Position numbers and translations under genes: made by a program. The notes under the pieces are model-generated. The model saw only the letters and a program-made list of their open reading frames with translations. It was not told the origin of the DNA and did no database searches. Positions 9,962 to 19,152 of a stretch of 64,000 bases of DNA are shown one piece after another; the first letter of the stretch is position 1, and every line of letters starts with the position of its first letter. Source of the stretch: Porphyridium purpureum (Eukaryota > Rhodophyta > Bangiophyceae > Porphyridiales > Porphyridiaceae); assembly GCA_008690995.1 (NCBI GenBank), contig VRMN01000005.1, forward strand, positions 930,001 through 994,000, in the 5' to 3' direction.

Positions 9962-12700
9962 CTAAGTTGTGGGGCCCCAAGTTACAGACTGGCTAGCCAC
10001 ATCGCCCGCACCGGCGGCTTCGGCTGCAACATGCTGCTCCGATGGTGACTCAAAACGAACACCCATTGATGCCATCTCTTCCGCAGTCACTTTGTCAAAT
10101 TCCTGGCCAGCAGGCCGTCCCTTCATAAATCGCATCAACTGCATCTCACCGTCCGGGTCCGGAATTTCGACCAGGTCTCCGTCTTGAAATTGGTCAGCTT
10201 GCGCCAAGATTTCGTCCATCGCTTGTTTCCGCTTTTCGGCATTTATGACGTACGCTTCAGGAACCACATCGGCCTGTGTTACCGGGTCATAATCGGGGTG
10301 CTCCTTGAACGCTTTGTTTCTTTCATGTAAATGCCGCAGAAGGTCAACGTGCTCGCGGTCAAAGTGCGGCGCCGTCGTCGCGAGCGCTCGCTTTTTGAAG
10401 TGCCGCTTAATCAAGAAATCTTGCTGCGCCTTGGGAGGCCATCTCACTAGCATGTGCGCAAAGTATGGGCCGTCCTTTTCCGTCTCCACGAAATAGTCGA
10501 TCATCCTGCTTTCCTCATGCAGAGCTTGAGCCAACGAGATCTTTCCTGTGATGAGCTTTGGAAAGTGCTTCTCCTCCATCAAAAAATAGTTCAGCAGTGC
10601 TTGAGTGAGCCTTGTAATGTCAGTGCGCAAGCGAGGCCCGCGCTCGGAAATCGGCAACAAATGAATCGTCGAACAGACAGTATCTTCCACATCGTCAAGC
10701 GCATCCAAAATTTTCTGCATAAATACACGGCTGTCTGAAAGCGGAAACAGTGTGTTTTCCAACGGGCAAATGTTTTCCTGAAACCAAGGCACGAAAATGT
10801 TCTGGTCGTATTCGATCCATCTCCGAATAAATGCCTCCGTGAGGATCCAATAATCCTGAAACGTTCTAACGTCCTCCGTATCGACGCTCGTGAAAAGCTG
10901 ATCGAGAATGGACAGGCCGTGGTACACGTCCTTCAGCTCACATCTGATCGCATTGTGAGGCAAAGCCAACAAATCCATGCCGTGCCCCATGACGCCGTAC
11001 GGTGCTTTCAACAAAGCGGGACCTGAAAAACTTTTCTGCTTCTGCCTCTTAATTTCCATAAATCGTTCCGAGTGACCACCCTGCATCGAGCCCTGGAGTG
11101 CATGCGCGCCACTTCCTGCTGATTGGCGGCTCTCCGTACGAGACAGTCCGTGACTAATTGTCTTGGAAAGGCCATGGCTCACGTTTCTCGAAATATCGTG
11201 GCTCTTGCCCTTCGACTTGTCCTGCGACTTGTCGTGGCTTCTTGTTCTGGACCTGTTTGCCTCGAATCCAACCTGGGCACCGCTCCCATTTCCGCTTCCC
11301 AAGTCATTCCACTGGCCGGCAGGGCGCATTGACGAAGTGATATCGGACTGCGATTTGTGACGAACAAACGACTTTTCCGGGGCGTCTTGAGGATTCGGGG
11401 CAACGCTCGTAAAAGACAGCTGCGTCGCTGACCCTTTCAGATCGGTCATGGAGCGCCTTGTACTAGGCGATGCCGAAGCGGAGGCTGCTTGGCGATCACC
11501 TGCTGCGTTCACCAGCCGGCTTGACCCAAACCGACCGCTGACCCCTGCCAGCCGCTGCGAACCCATGCGATCACGCTTCTCGAAGTATGCTTTGGCCTCG
11601 CCCTGCAAGCTCTCTTCGACAACTTCATTCTCCGGGTTCGGGTTGTCTGTCTTTGCACCGGACCGATCGATCAAACCCGGCATGAGAATTTTGCCGCCTT
11701 TGGCCCCGCTGCGTTCAACCGTGTACGCCATCGAGAATTCATCTTGGAACGCTTGCGCGTCTGGTATCGGCGCGGCCTTAACTTCACTATCAATACCAAG
11801 CTTGCGCATGTTCATTCTGAAGACACTCGGAACTTTCTTCATCGACTGGCCATCAAGGGGCATGTCGCCCAGCACAGACGAATCCGTTTCCCCGTCCACA
11901 TCCCCGCGGGGTTCAGCTACGCCCGCGGGAATACTTCCTCCGCCAAACAGCTGGCGCATGCTGCCGTGCGTTCCACCTGGTGTGGCTATGGTAGGCTCGT
12001 CAACAGACCTTGGCGCGGACGAGGTGGCTCCGAACAGGTTCCGCATGCTCGTGCGGGTCTCCGACGCGGCGCGTGGCCTGGGTTGCTCACGGGTCGGCCG
12101 CTGTTCACCGTCCTCTGAGTTTGCGTGCGACGCGCTTCTCCCTCCGTCAAGCGCCGCACGAAGATTACGAAAGCTGCCTTTGGAACCAGACATGGTTCGG
12201 GGTCCAGGTGAGGGAGCCGATGAGCCCACAAACGAGGGCTCTCTTTCCGCGCTCGCATTGGTCGACTTTGACTCGAATGATGCCATGATATTGCGGAAAC
12301 TGCCCTGCCTTCGCATACTCCCGCCCGTACTCGAGGTCGACCTCTCCCTGGGCCCCATGCCCGGTGTGACCGAGCCCGCGCTCGAGCCCATGCCGGGAGC
12401 GGCGCCTGATTCCCTGTCGCGCGAACGATCTGGCGCGTTCCCAGCAAAGAGCAGCGAGCCACTGCTGTGTTTCAACAGAGACTGCTCATGCGTGCCACCC
12501 GCATCCTCGCTTTGCATGGGCATTGGCCGCGACGCGCTGGGCGGCGCGGAGCCTTCTCTGGAGAAGAGCGCGCGCATGGATTTCTTGACCGACTTTTGGG
12601 ACGTGAGCGTGGGCTCATCCGAGGCCTGCTTCGAAAACAGCGCGCGCATGCTTTTGCCCGACCCCGCCATGGTCTTTGACGACGCCTTGCTATCCGCCAT
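9962..12700 (-). CDS. Large disordered protein with S-[MF]-R-x-[LI] repeats and hemerythrin-like end
   Basis: Encodes 912 residues. The first two thirds are Ser/Gly/Arg-rich and probably disordered. They contain seven spaced copies of a short motif (SMRALF, SMRALF, SFRNIM, SFRNL, SMRNLF, SMRQLF, NMRKLG; residues 17-302), and later a Ser-His-[DG]-[IL]-Ser run. Residues about 590-790 are helical, with H-N-A-I-R-x-E-L, E-Y-D-x-x-I-F and E-E-K-H-F-P, resembling a divergent hemerythrin/HHE four-helix bundle. Not every di-iron ligand is obvious, so metal binding is uncertain. The frame opens 31 codons upstream (to 12793); ATG 12700 has a better context. Function unknown. The motif array suggests a scaffold that binds one partner many times, which is inference. 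Confidence 0.6.
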   Translation of the reverse strand: MADSKASSKTMAGSGKSMRALFSKQASDEPTLTSQKSVKKSMRALFSREGSAPPSASRPMPMQSEDAGGTHEQSLLKHSSGSLLFAGNAPDRSRDRESGAAPGMGSSAGSVTPGMGPRERSTSSTGGSMRRQGSFRNIMASFESKSTNASAEREPSFVGSSAPSPGPRTMSGSKGSFRNLRAALDGGRSASHANSEDGEQRPTREQPRPRAASETRTSMRNLFGATSSAPRSVDEPTIATPGGTHGSMRQLFGGGSIPAGVAEPRGDVDGETDSSVLGDMPLDGQSMKKVPSVFRMNMRKLGIDSEVKAAPIPDAQAFQDEFSMAYTVERSGAKGGKILMPGLIDRSGAKTDNPNPENEVVEESLQGEAKAYFEKRDRMGSQRLAGVSGRFGSSRLVNAAGDRQAASASASPSTRRSMTDLKGSATQLSFTSVAPNPQDAPEKSFVRHKSQSDITSSMRPAGQWNDLGSGNGSGAQVGFEANRSRTRSHDKSQDKSKGKSHDISRNVSHGLSKTISHGLSRTESRQSAGSGAHALQGSMQGGHSERFMEIKRQKQKSFSGPALLKAPYGVMGHGMDLLALPHNAIRCELKDVYHGLSILDQLFTSVDTEDVRTFQDYWILTEAFIRRWIEYDQNIFVPWFQENICPLENTLFPLSDSRVFMQKILDALDDVEDTVCSTIHLLPISERGPRLRTDITRLTQALLNYFLMEEKHFPKLITGKISLAQALHEESRMIDYFVETEKDGPYFAHMLVRWPPKAQQDFLIKRHFKKRALATTAPHFDREHVDLLRHLHERNKAFKEHPDYDPVTQADVVPEAYVINAEKRKQAMDEILAQADQFQDGDLVEIPDPDGEMQLMRFMKGRPAGQEFDKVTAEEMASMGVRFESPSEQHVAAEAAGAGDVASQSVTWGPTT
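11795..12652 (-). repeat. Seven spaced S-[MF]-R-x-[LI] peptide motifs
   Basis: Copies start at residues 17, 41, 134, 176, 218, 247 and 297 of the hemerythrin-like protein. The spacers differ in length and sequence, so this is a repeated short linear motif, not a DNA tandem repeat. Confidence 0.7.
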
Positions 12701-12834
12701 GACTCCTCCCCCAAACCCGTGTCCCTCAATGCTACGCGCACCGCGGCTCTCCCCCACCCTCGCGACGCCGCACGCCGCACGAAATCCGCACAATCCACTA
12801 CAAACACTCTACCCTCCAAACCCACCACCGAGCC

Positions 12835-12838
<4 letters not shown>

Positions 12839-12872
<34 letters not shown>

Positions 12873-12932
12873 GTGTGCCGGTCTCTCTCTCTCTACAACC
12901 CTTTATATGTCCCTGCCTCTCTCTCTCTCTCC
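12839..12932. repeat. (GT)n and (CT)n microsatellites
   Basis: An imperfect GT run covers 12839-12878. CT runs follow at about 12881-12893 and 12917-12932. They lie 140-230 bases upstream of the hemerythrin-like ATG on its promoter side. Plus-strand frames through them give meaningless Val-Cys repeats. Confidence 0.9.
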
Positions 12933-13353
12933 CTTCTCCGCTCCGCCTTCACCATAGCGCCACCTCCTTTTTTTCGACCGCCAAGTCACGTCTGCGCTCA
13001 CGCGCCGCACACGCAGCAGCGCCAGTGCGAATAATCACACGCGTTCTGGTGAGGTGTGTTTTCATGATTGCACGGTTTCGCGAGCGGTTTGGGAATTTGG
13101 GGGAGGATTTCGGGGAATGGCGTTGCGTGTGTAAAAATAGATTCCGTGCGTGCGCGCAGATTTGGCCGCGCAAATGTAGCGCGCCGCGCGCGGTTTCGCG
13201 ACGTGCGACACGCTTTCGCGTGAAAAGTGGCGCGCAAACTTGGTTGAATCCAGAACGTGCGGCGCACCGCGCGCGTGCTGAGGCGCGTGTGCTCGATGGC
13301 GCAACGGGCACGCGAGGTACAGTGAGATGGAATAGGGTACACCGCGGCTTGTT
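12933..13353. other. Intergenic, no gene seen
   Basis: GC-rich and strongly CpG-rich around 13160-13300. Open frames on both strands are Arg-rich and featureless. It separates two minus-strand genes. Confidence 0.5.
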
Positions 13354-15639
13354 TCATGCGTTCGAGTTGTCGCAGCGGAGCGGGAGACGGCGCACGGGGA
13401 ACGAGCAGATCACGCCCACTTTGAACTGGAAGGCGTGGCGACGCGAGTGGTCTGCGGCCCGTGGCGGATCAGAAATGACGTTCAGACTGCCGCGGATAAG
13501 ATCCACCATCGCGCGCACCCTCGCGACATCGAATTCGTGCACGAGCCGGTCTGCCGCAGACTCGCACGTGCTCAGCAGCGCCACGCTCGCACGGCACGCG
13601 TTGGGGTTGCTCGCCACTTCGTCGTTCATGCTACTGTGGTCAACGACCATCTGGACCCGAGCGCCGGGAGACGTGGCGTGCAGCACAGCGTCGACGAGGA
13701 TCTCGACAACACCCCTCAGCACCGCCGCATCATTTCGCGAACACACGCACACCACCTGCCTGTCGCGCTCTAGACCAGAGGGCCGAGGCGCCGCTGCGAA
13801 TCCGTGCGCATACTCAAACACAATCATGCTTTCCAGAGCCAGCAGCTCGGCAGAATGTCTCACACTGGTGAAAACCTCAGTCAGCTCCACGCCGCCGCCA
13901 TCATAGCCTCCACCACGATGTGTGACGCCATCTAGACTCGTCTCGTCATCTCGCTCGGCCTGGCTACTGCTGTCACACGTCACGTCCACAACGCTGCTCA
14001 CGTCGGCGCTGCTCGAGCTGCGTCCACTCCTCCCTTGTGCGTCCAGTAACTCTCCATTCGCAGCGCCGACGCTGCGACCTTCCAACAGAAGCATGGACCT
14101 TCGCTTTCGAATAATATCCGCCGGATTATTTGCAGCTGGCAGCAGGGCTCTCCGATCCGAGTCCAGCGGCATCAGCACACTTTGGATACGCTCGCTCTGC
14201 ACGATAATATTCCGCGCCAGGTCACGACTGAGATCGTCCGGTGCGAGACGCCGCTCCAAGAGCTTACCAAAAGTCGTCAACGTGCCGAGCGGAGACCGCA
14301 CTTGTTGCAGCATGCGCGACAGGCCCTGGCGCAGCCGGTTCATGACGTCGTGCTCTTGCTCTCGTGCCAATTCATACGCGATCGTCTGGCGCTCCAGAAC
14401 GACGGCGCACGCGATGCTCTTTGCAATCGCCGCAAGGATTTGTCTCTTCCATGACGGCCACGAGCACGCAGAGTCTGCAACCCCATTTGATGCCACGCCC
14501 GCATTGGAGGCTCCTTCAAAGTTGACCGCTGAGCCTCGCCAATAAGCTTCATTGGTCACCACAAGGATACCAACTGGGAATCCACTCGCCGATACAAGAG
14601 GAATACACAACGCACCTTCACAGACATTAAACATCTCGTCGAGTTCTCTTCCTTCAAGAATCTTCATCGATGCTTTCACGAGGGCTGCGTTCAGCACGTC
14701 TTGAATGGTGTCATCGGTTTCAGCCTCTGCCTTCGTTCCTGCACCTTCCCCGGCATGGCTTGTATTTTCTCCAAAGACCGAGATTAAAGGTAAAAAGGAG
14801 TATTCTGAACCACTACTCCTCGCCTCATTGTCCGGTCCGTCCTGCGGGGGAAGCGCAAGCAGAGATATGGTGGCATGAAGCACGCCCGCGACGCAACGAG
14901 CAAGATACAGCTGCTCTGTGCATAGAGTTGTCAGCGACGGACTGGAACTGGTGGCGTGCACCACCACTTTTGCACCGGCGGGCGAGACAGGTTTTGCTTC
15001 CGATGTACGTGCGGGGGATGCGCTGCGAATCCGTTCCGATTCCCCATGGCCGGGATCTTTGTTCCGCGTCCTTGCGGAGCTTGGGATATCTGACGTTGTA
15101 CCTTCACTCGGTACGGCTTCTGTCGGTCTTGGACGAGGGCGTACGAGCCGCAGCGGGGTGGACGCCGCCGAAGAGGTCGAAGACGAGTTGTTCGCGGGCC
15201 TCGCAAGGCTGACCTGCGGTAATGTGGTGCGAACGTCTCGGCGTTCGTCATTCGCGTGCTCTCGCGAAGTCCCAATCACTTTTCGTGCCTTTGGCAGCTC
15301 TGCGCGCGCTCGTGAAACTGAATTTGCGTCTGCGACGATCTTGGCATGTCTTGCGGGCGTCGCCCGCCTGCGAAGCGAATTCGCGGCGCGCACGCTCTCG
15401 GCATCACCTCTATTTGCGTTTCCTGCATCACGAGACTCACGTGCGCGCATACACCATGCTCCTCGCGTAAGCCCTTTTATTTTCGGAGCCTGCCTCACCT
15501 CGCACACGGCCCAGCTCTTTGCGCAGAGCCCGCATGCACACCATTCACGTGCACTGCAGGTTCTCTTACACCCTACCAAACTACACGCCCGCACAAACGC
15601 CGTTGCGCGCACGTCTCTTCCAGTCGCCTCGCAATCCAT
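13354..15639 (-). CDS. CSK: Chloroplast sensor kinase-like protein, apparently a pseudokinase
   Basis: Encodes 761 residues. Residues 1-235 are Arg/Ser/Ala-rich (transit peptide plus linker). A GAF domain spans about 240-420, with the typical C-I-P-L-V-S..G-F-P-V-G-I-L-V-V core. A dimerisation helix follows at 425-495, with V-R-S-P-L-G-T-L-T-T-F-G-K-L-L-E-R-R-L. That block matches cyanobacterial Hik2 and plastid CSK, which tune photosystem gene transcription to redox state. The residue aligned with the phospho-accepting His is Gln445. The N-box reads L-V-D-A-V-L, with Ala651 in place of the Mg-binding Asn, and clear G-boxes are not visible. ATG 15639 is 115 bases from a TGTACA inverted repeat; ATG 15450 is an alternative. 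Family call moderately sure; loss of kinase activity is inferred. Confidence 0.6.
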   Translation of the reverse strand: MDCEATGRDVRATAFVRACSLVGCKRTCSAREWCACGLCAKSWAVCEVRQAPKIKGLTRGAWCMRARESRDAGNANRGDAESVRAANSLRRRATPARHAKIVADANSVSRARAELPKARKVIGTSREHANDERRDVRTTLPQVSLARPANNSSSTSSAASTPLRLVRPRPRPTEAVPSEGTTSDIPSSARTRNKDPGHGESERIRSASPARTSEAKPVSPAGAKVVVHATSSSPSLTTLCTEQLYLARCVAGVLHATISLLALPPQDGPDNEARSSGSEYSFLPLISVFGENTSHAGEGAGTKAEAETDDTIQDVLNAALVKASMKILEGRELDEMFNVCEGALCIPLVSASGFPVGILVVTNEAYWRGSAVNFEGASNAGVASNGVADSACSWPSWKRQILAAIAKSIACAVVLERQTIAYELAREQEHDVMNRLRQGLSRMLQQVRSPLGTLTTFGKLLERRLAPDDLSRDLARNIIVQSERIQSVLMPLDSDRRALLPAANNPADIIRKRRSMLLLEGRSVGAANGELLDAQGRSGRSSSSADVSSVVDVTCDSSSQAERDDETSLDGVTHRGGGYDGGGVELTEVFTSVRHSAELLALESMIVFEYAHGFAAAPRPSGLERDRQVVCVCSRNDAAVLRGVVEILVDAVLHATSPGARVQMVVDHSSMNDEVASNPNACRASVALLSTCESAADRLVHEFDVARVRAMVDLIRGSLNVISDPPRAADHSRRHAFQFKVGVICSFPVRRLPLRCDNSNA

Positions 15640-15753
15640 CTCCGCAACGATTCCCGCCTGTCCTTCCGTCTCTCGCGCGTCTCTCCCCTGTCTCCCATCC
15701 TCCTTCCTCCGTCACCTCCATGCTGGTTCGCTCCAACCCGCATTCGACGGGCC

Positions 15754-15800
15754 AACTGTACACTACTGAACATCGTGGGTGATTTGGATAGTGTACAGTT
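15754..15800. promoter_or_regulatory. Perfect 12-bp TGTACA inverted repeat
   Basis: AACTGTACACTA (15754-15765) and its exact reverse complement (15789-15800) flank a 23-base spacer, 115 bases upstream of the CSK-like ATG. It is the best-formed copy of the recurring element and probably a regulatory site. A transcribed hairpin is the alternative. Confidence 0.5.
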
Positions 15801-16554
15801 GTCATCCACGTCGTTTCGAGAAAAACTGGCGGCACGCGTTGAGGATTGGGCCAGCCTGCGCCACAGGCATTTGCACGAACGGTAGACGTATGACATGCTC
15901 GACTGGCATTGTACCTACCCGTGACCTCAGGGACCACGCTCTGCGTCGAGCTTCATGCGCAGTATTTGTACCAAACTGCAGTTCTTCCAGGTTGTCGCTG
16001 CGGACCGATTTTGGCAGATCAAGAGTTGAACTATGGATCTACGCTTCCTCTCGGTTGTCGGGTGACCGTTCCTGCGCTCTCTGTGAATGTCAACGCCATA
16101 AACAGAGTTTTTATTCATTCATAGTCCCGATAGAATCACAAGACGCTGACTCTGAGTTGCGTACCATGAAAGGCATAACCACACCTGAGCGGCCGATTTG
16201 TTCTCGCTTCGGACCATTTTTTTTTTTGCATCCCGTCTCGTAGGTTTATCATTGAAGCTGTCCAGCACCTTGGCTGACAAGATCTTGGGTACCGTGGCCT
16301 GCCTGCCTGGCATTCCGTCAGCGTCGGCAACACAAGTGTACGTTTCCCTGTTCAATTTCTAGAATCATGGTCCCTTGTTCTTTGTGGCTGTGGGGGAGTT
16401 ACCACATCGAAATCAGACGCTCTGAGCAAATGGAGAGCACGTTGGCGTCCCAATCCCAAATACCATCTTTATCTACTTCGATTCCACCGCCGCTTATGCA
16501 ATCCTTGATCATCACGATGACGACCGGATACTGCAAGCAGCAGCAGCAACAGCA

Positions 16555-16594
<40 letters not shown>

Positions 16595-16795
16595 GCGACG
16601 GCAAGCAGCAGCTGCCAGTCGGTAGCGCCAGCTTGGAGTTGACACGAGTTGCAGCTTCATGAACTGCTGACTGTACCGGCCAAGTGTACCTCATCTTTCA
16701 AAGGGGAAAAGCTGAATCGGGTGCGACACGAGGTTGGGGAGTAGCAGGTGTGGGGAAGGCGGAGGCGCGGTTGCGGAGGAGCAAGGGCCGGTGCA
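15801..16795. other. Intergenic with CAG repeat and CTGTAC/GTGTAC pair
   Basis: No supported gene. It contains the CAG microsatellite (listed) and a CTGTAC..GTGTAC pair at 16671-16689, about 110 bases before the beta-helix protein ATG. Confidence 0.45.
16535..16592. repeat. (CAG/CAA)n microsatellite, about 19 units
   Basis: A mostly CAG run with three CAA interruptions lies in intergenic DNA about 200 bases upstream of the beta-helix gene. The surrounding 91-codon frame would encode polyglutamine but has no other sign of being a gene. Confidence 0.9.
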
Positions 16796-18811
16796 ATGGT
16801 GGGCGGGGGCAGCGGTACGGTGGTCGAGACCGTACGAGCGCAGACGGAGGGCACGGGGTCGCAGGGGCCGCCGGGATCGAGCGACGCAATGGCGACGTTG
16901 CGCACCAAGGGCTCGGCCGCCATGGAGCAGGTCATGGAGCAGGTGAATAAGGTGTCGTCGCAGGCGCAGGCGAGCTGGAGCGGGTTGGTCAGTCGGGCCG
17001 AGAGCTCCGTGCCGCGTGGAAATGCGGCCGCGGAGGAAGCGGCGCCGCGCGCGTATTCGCGTGTGTCGAGCGGTTCGGGCGCGAGCTCGGGCATGCCCGG
17101 CGCGGTGCCGCTCGCCCTGGCGGGTATTCTGGGCGCCGTGCTCGCGCTCATGGGTGCGTTTGTGCTCACGCATCTGTCGCAGAGATCGCGCGCACATGTT
17201 CCGGACTTTGTGGACGATGACATGCTGGGCTACGCCAAGCGCGGCCAAGCTGTTCGCACGTATGACCTCACCGATCTCTCCGTGATCGAGGAGTTTCCTA
17301 GCGTCTTGGACGCCGACGACTTTGACTACGCCACATTCCAGTCCAAGTGGGCGTTAGTGCAAAAGACCGCCATGCGCAATTGCTCCGTGATCAACACGCA
17401 CGCAAGGAGCAGGACGTATTTTTACAAGTCGGCAGCACAAAACCTGACGTTTGTGAGCACGACAGAGACGGCGGCTGTACGCATGTACCGATCCATGTTC
17501 CGCGACGTTCTGTACAAGCAGGCCACTGTCTTTCGAGATTTGATCTCGTACATGAGCATGATTGCGAACGTGCAATTCGACGCGCCGGTATTCTTCGCCA
17601 CGGTGCGCATCCATAGCTCGATTCTGAATCGCATTTACTTTGTCGATGCCGTCAGTATCATGGCTGGTAAGATCAAAAACTGCGTGGTGCGCGAACTGCT
17701 GGCCCTCGGCGCTCTTGAAGTTGAGGGCGTGAAAGTGCACGACAGTACGATTGACAAGGCCGTGCTGGAGGACGTGCGCCTGACCAACGTGCAAGTCTCG
17801 GACTCGGTGCTGACTGATCTGGTGTTTAAGGCGAACCTGTTTGTGCGCGAGCTTTCTCTCAAAGCAGTGTCGGTCAAGGGCGTGGACTTTGCCGCGTCCG
17901 TTGTGTTCCGCAAACTGAAGGTGCTCAGATCGACGCTGTCCGATCTGACCTTTTCCGAGTTTGTGCTTGGGGATCCGCTGAGCTTTGTGCAGAGCAAGGT
18001 GAGCGCCGTTTCCTTTGCGCGGGGCCTGTTTGCGCGCTCGCTTACGCTCACCGGGAGCTCGGTACGTTCGGTTGGGTTCGATGGTTCCATGACCGTGAGC
18101 TCTGCCCTACAAGTGTCGAAGAGTGAGGTGAGCGACATGACGTTTAGCGCTGATACTGTACTGCACACGGCAAAGTTGACCAAAACAGCCTTTTCTGACA
18201 TCACCTTTGACGGCGATGTATCAGTGGATCGCGCGACGTGGAGTGGGATCACGATGCAGGGCCTGAAGCTGGCGCGCTCGATGAAGATACGCGACGCGAA
18301 AATTTCTGGATCGAGCCTGAGCGGTGTTCAGTTCCTAGGTGACGCCGAATTGACAGGCTCGTTGAGCAAGGTGCGGCTCACTGATGTGAGCGTATCGTCG
18401 CGTTTAAAACTCACGCGCGCTTATCTTGAGGCGGTGCAGATTGATGGCTTGCGCGTATTGCCAGATGCGGTACTCGGTGCTGACCTGATCGTGGCGCGGA
18501 ACGTTGTGATCAGCAACTCGACAGTGGATGGCTTTGCCATTTTTGATGAAAGCCAGTTGAAGAGTGTCGAGTTTATCAACGTGGTGTTCAATGACATGGC
18601 GTCGTTTGAGGATGCTGTGCTGACGCAAGTGAAGTTTACAAATGTGATTTTCAAGGACTTGGCGATCTTTGAGGGCGCCACGTTGTCCAAGTGCACTTTC
18701 AAGAACGTCGTGTTCGAAAGGCCGGTCAAGTCGCGCAATGCCAAGCTGCGTAAGACCACTTTTGTGGATACAGTATTTCCAGAGGATGGCGGCTTCACAA
18801 AGGAGTTTTAG
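16796..18811 (+). CDS. Membrane-anchored pentapeptide-like beta-helix protein
   Basis: Encodes 671 residues. One hydrophobic segment (residues about 99-128) suggests a single-pass anchor with a Ser/Ala-rich, Arg-containing N-terminal side. From about residue 210 to 660 the protein is a long series of roughly 20-residue units. Each alternates small or hydrophobic positions in the pattern V/F-x-[DNS]-[STA]-x-[LVF], such as V-S-D-S-V-L-T-D-L-V-F, F-I-N-V-V-F-N-D-M-A-S-F and F-T-N-V-I-F-K-D-L-A-I-F. This resembles pentapeptide-repeat right-handed beta-helices, though the five-residue phase is loose. No catalytic motif is seen. A surface or organelle-membrane scaffold is inferred. ATG 16796 is the first ATG in frame. 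Confidence 0.65.
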   Translation: MVGGGSGTVVETVRAQTEGTGSQGPPGSSDAMATLRTKGSAAMEQVMEQVNKVSSQAQASWSGLVSRAESSVPRGNAAAEEAAPRAYSRVSSGSGASSGMPGAVPLALAGILGAVLALMGAFVLTHLSQRSRAHVPDFVDDDMLGYAKRGQAVRTYDLTDLSVIEEFPSVLDADDFDYATFQSKWALVQKTAMRNCSVINTHARSRTYFYKSAAQNLTFVSTTETAAVRMYRSMFRDVLYKQATVFRDLISYMSMIANVQFDAPVFFATVRIHSSILNRIYFVDAVSIMAGKIKNCVVRELLALGALEVEGVKVHDSTIDKAVLEDVRLTNVQVSDSVLTDLVFKANLFVRELSLKAVSVKGVDFAASVVFRKLKVLRSTLSDLTFSEFVLGDPLSFVQSKVSAVSFARGLFARSLTLTGSSVRSVGFDGSMTVSSALQVSKSEVSDMTFSADTVLHTAKLTKTAFSDITFDGDVSVDRATWSGITMQGLKLARSMKIRDAKISGSSLSGVQFLGDAELTGSLSKVRLTDVSVSSRLKLTRAYLEAVQIDGLRVLPDAVLGADLIVARNVVISNSTVDGFAIFDESQLKSVEFINVVFNDMASFEDAVLTQVKFTNVIFKDLAIFEGATLSKCTFKNVVFERPVKSRNAKLRKTTFVDTVFPEDGGFTKEF

Positions 18812-19152
18812 AATGACCGCCCCAGGTCGTGGAGAAAAGGCTATTGTGCAGTTGGTTGGTTTGTTTGTTTGTTTAATTCCTAGCTTCCTATTATTTTTTT
18901 CTTGTTCATCTGCTTCTTCTTCTCTCCCCGCCTGTTTATATCGCCGAGTGAAATGGTCCGCTCGCCGGCGCTCTCCATCGCCCAGCTCGTTTCTCGCTGC
19001 GAACCACTGCACGCCTGATAGTTATGAAACCCAGCTTGGTGCACAGACGTTCGGTCTGTGCGACTTGAAATGCTCCGTGAGGCCGTGGAAAAAAAGAAAG
19101 CTCGCGCGTGGACTGGCTGCGACTCTGCAGTGGTTTTGTCGCTCCCACACAG
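18812..19152. other. Short intergenic region
   Basis: Pyrimidine-rich between 18890 and 18935. No gene or clear promoter box. It separates the beta-helix gene from ORC1 on the same strand. Confidence 0.45.

Noticed and set aside
11448-13906. Long plus-strand frames (528 and 395 codons) across the hemerythrin-like gene and microsatellites
   Set aside because: Low-complexity shadows; one is partly Val-Cys repeats from the GT microsatellite.
16367-16642. Polyglutamine small protein
   Set aside because: Frame is created by the CAG repeat. No other coding sign and no conserved part.
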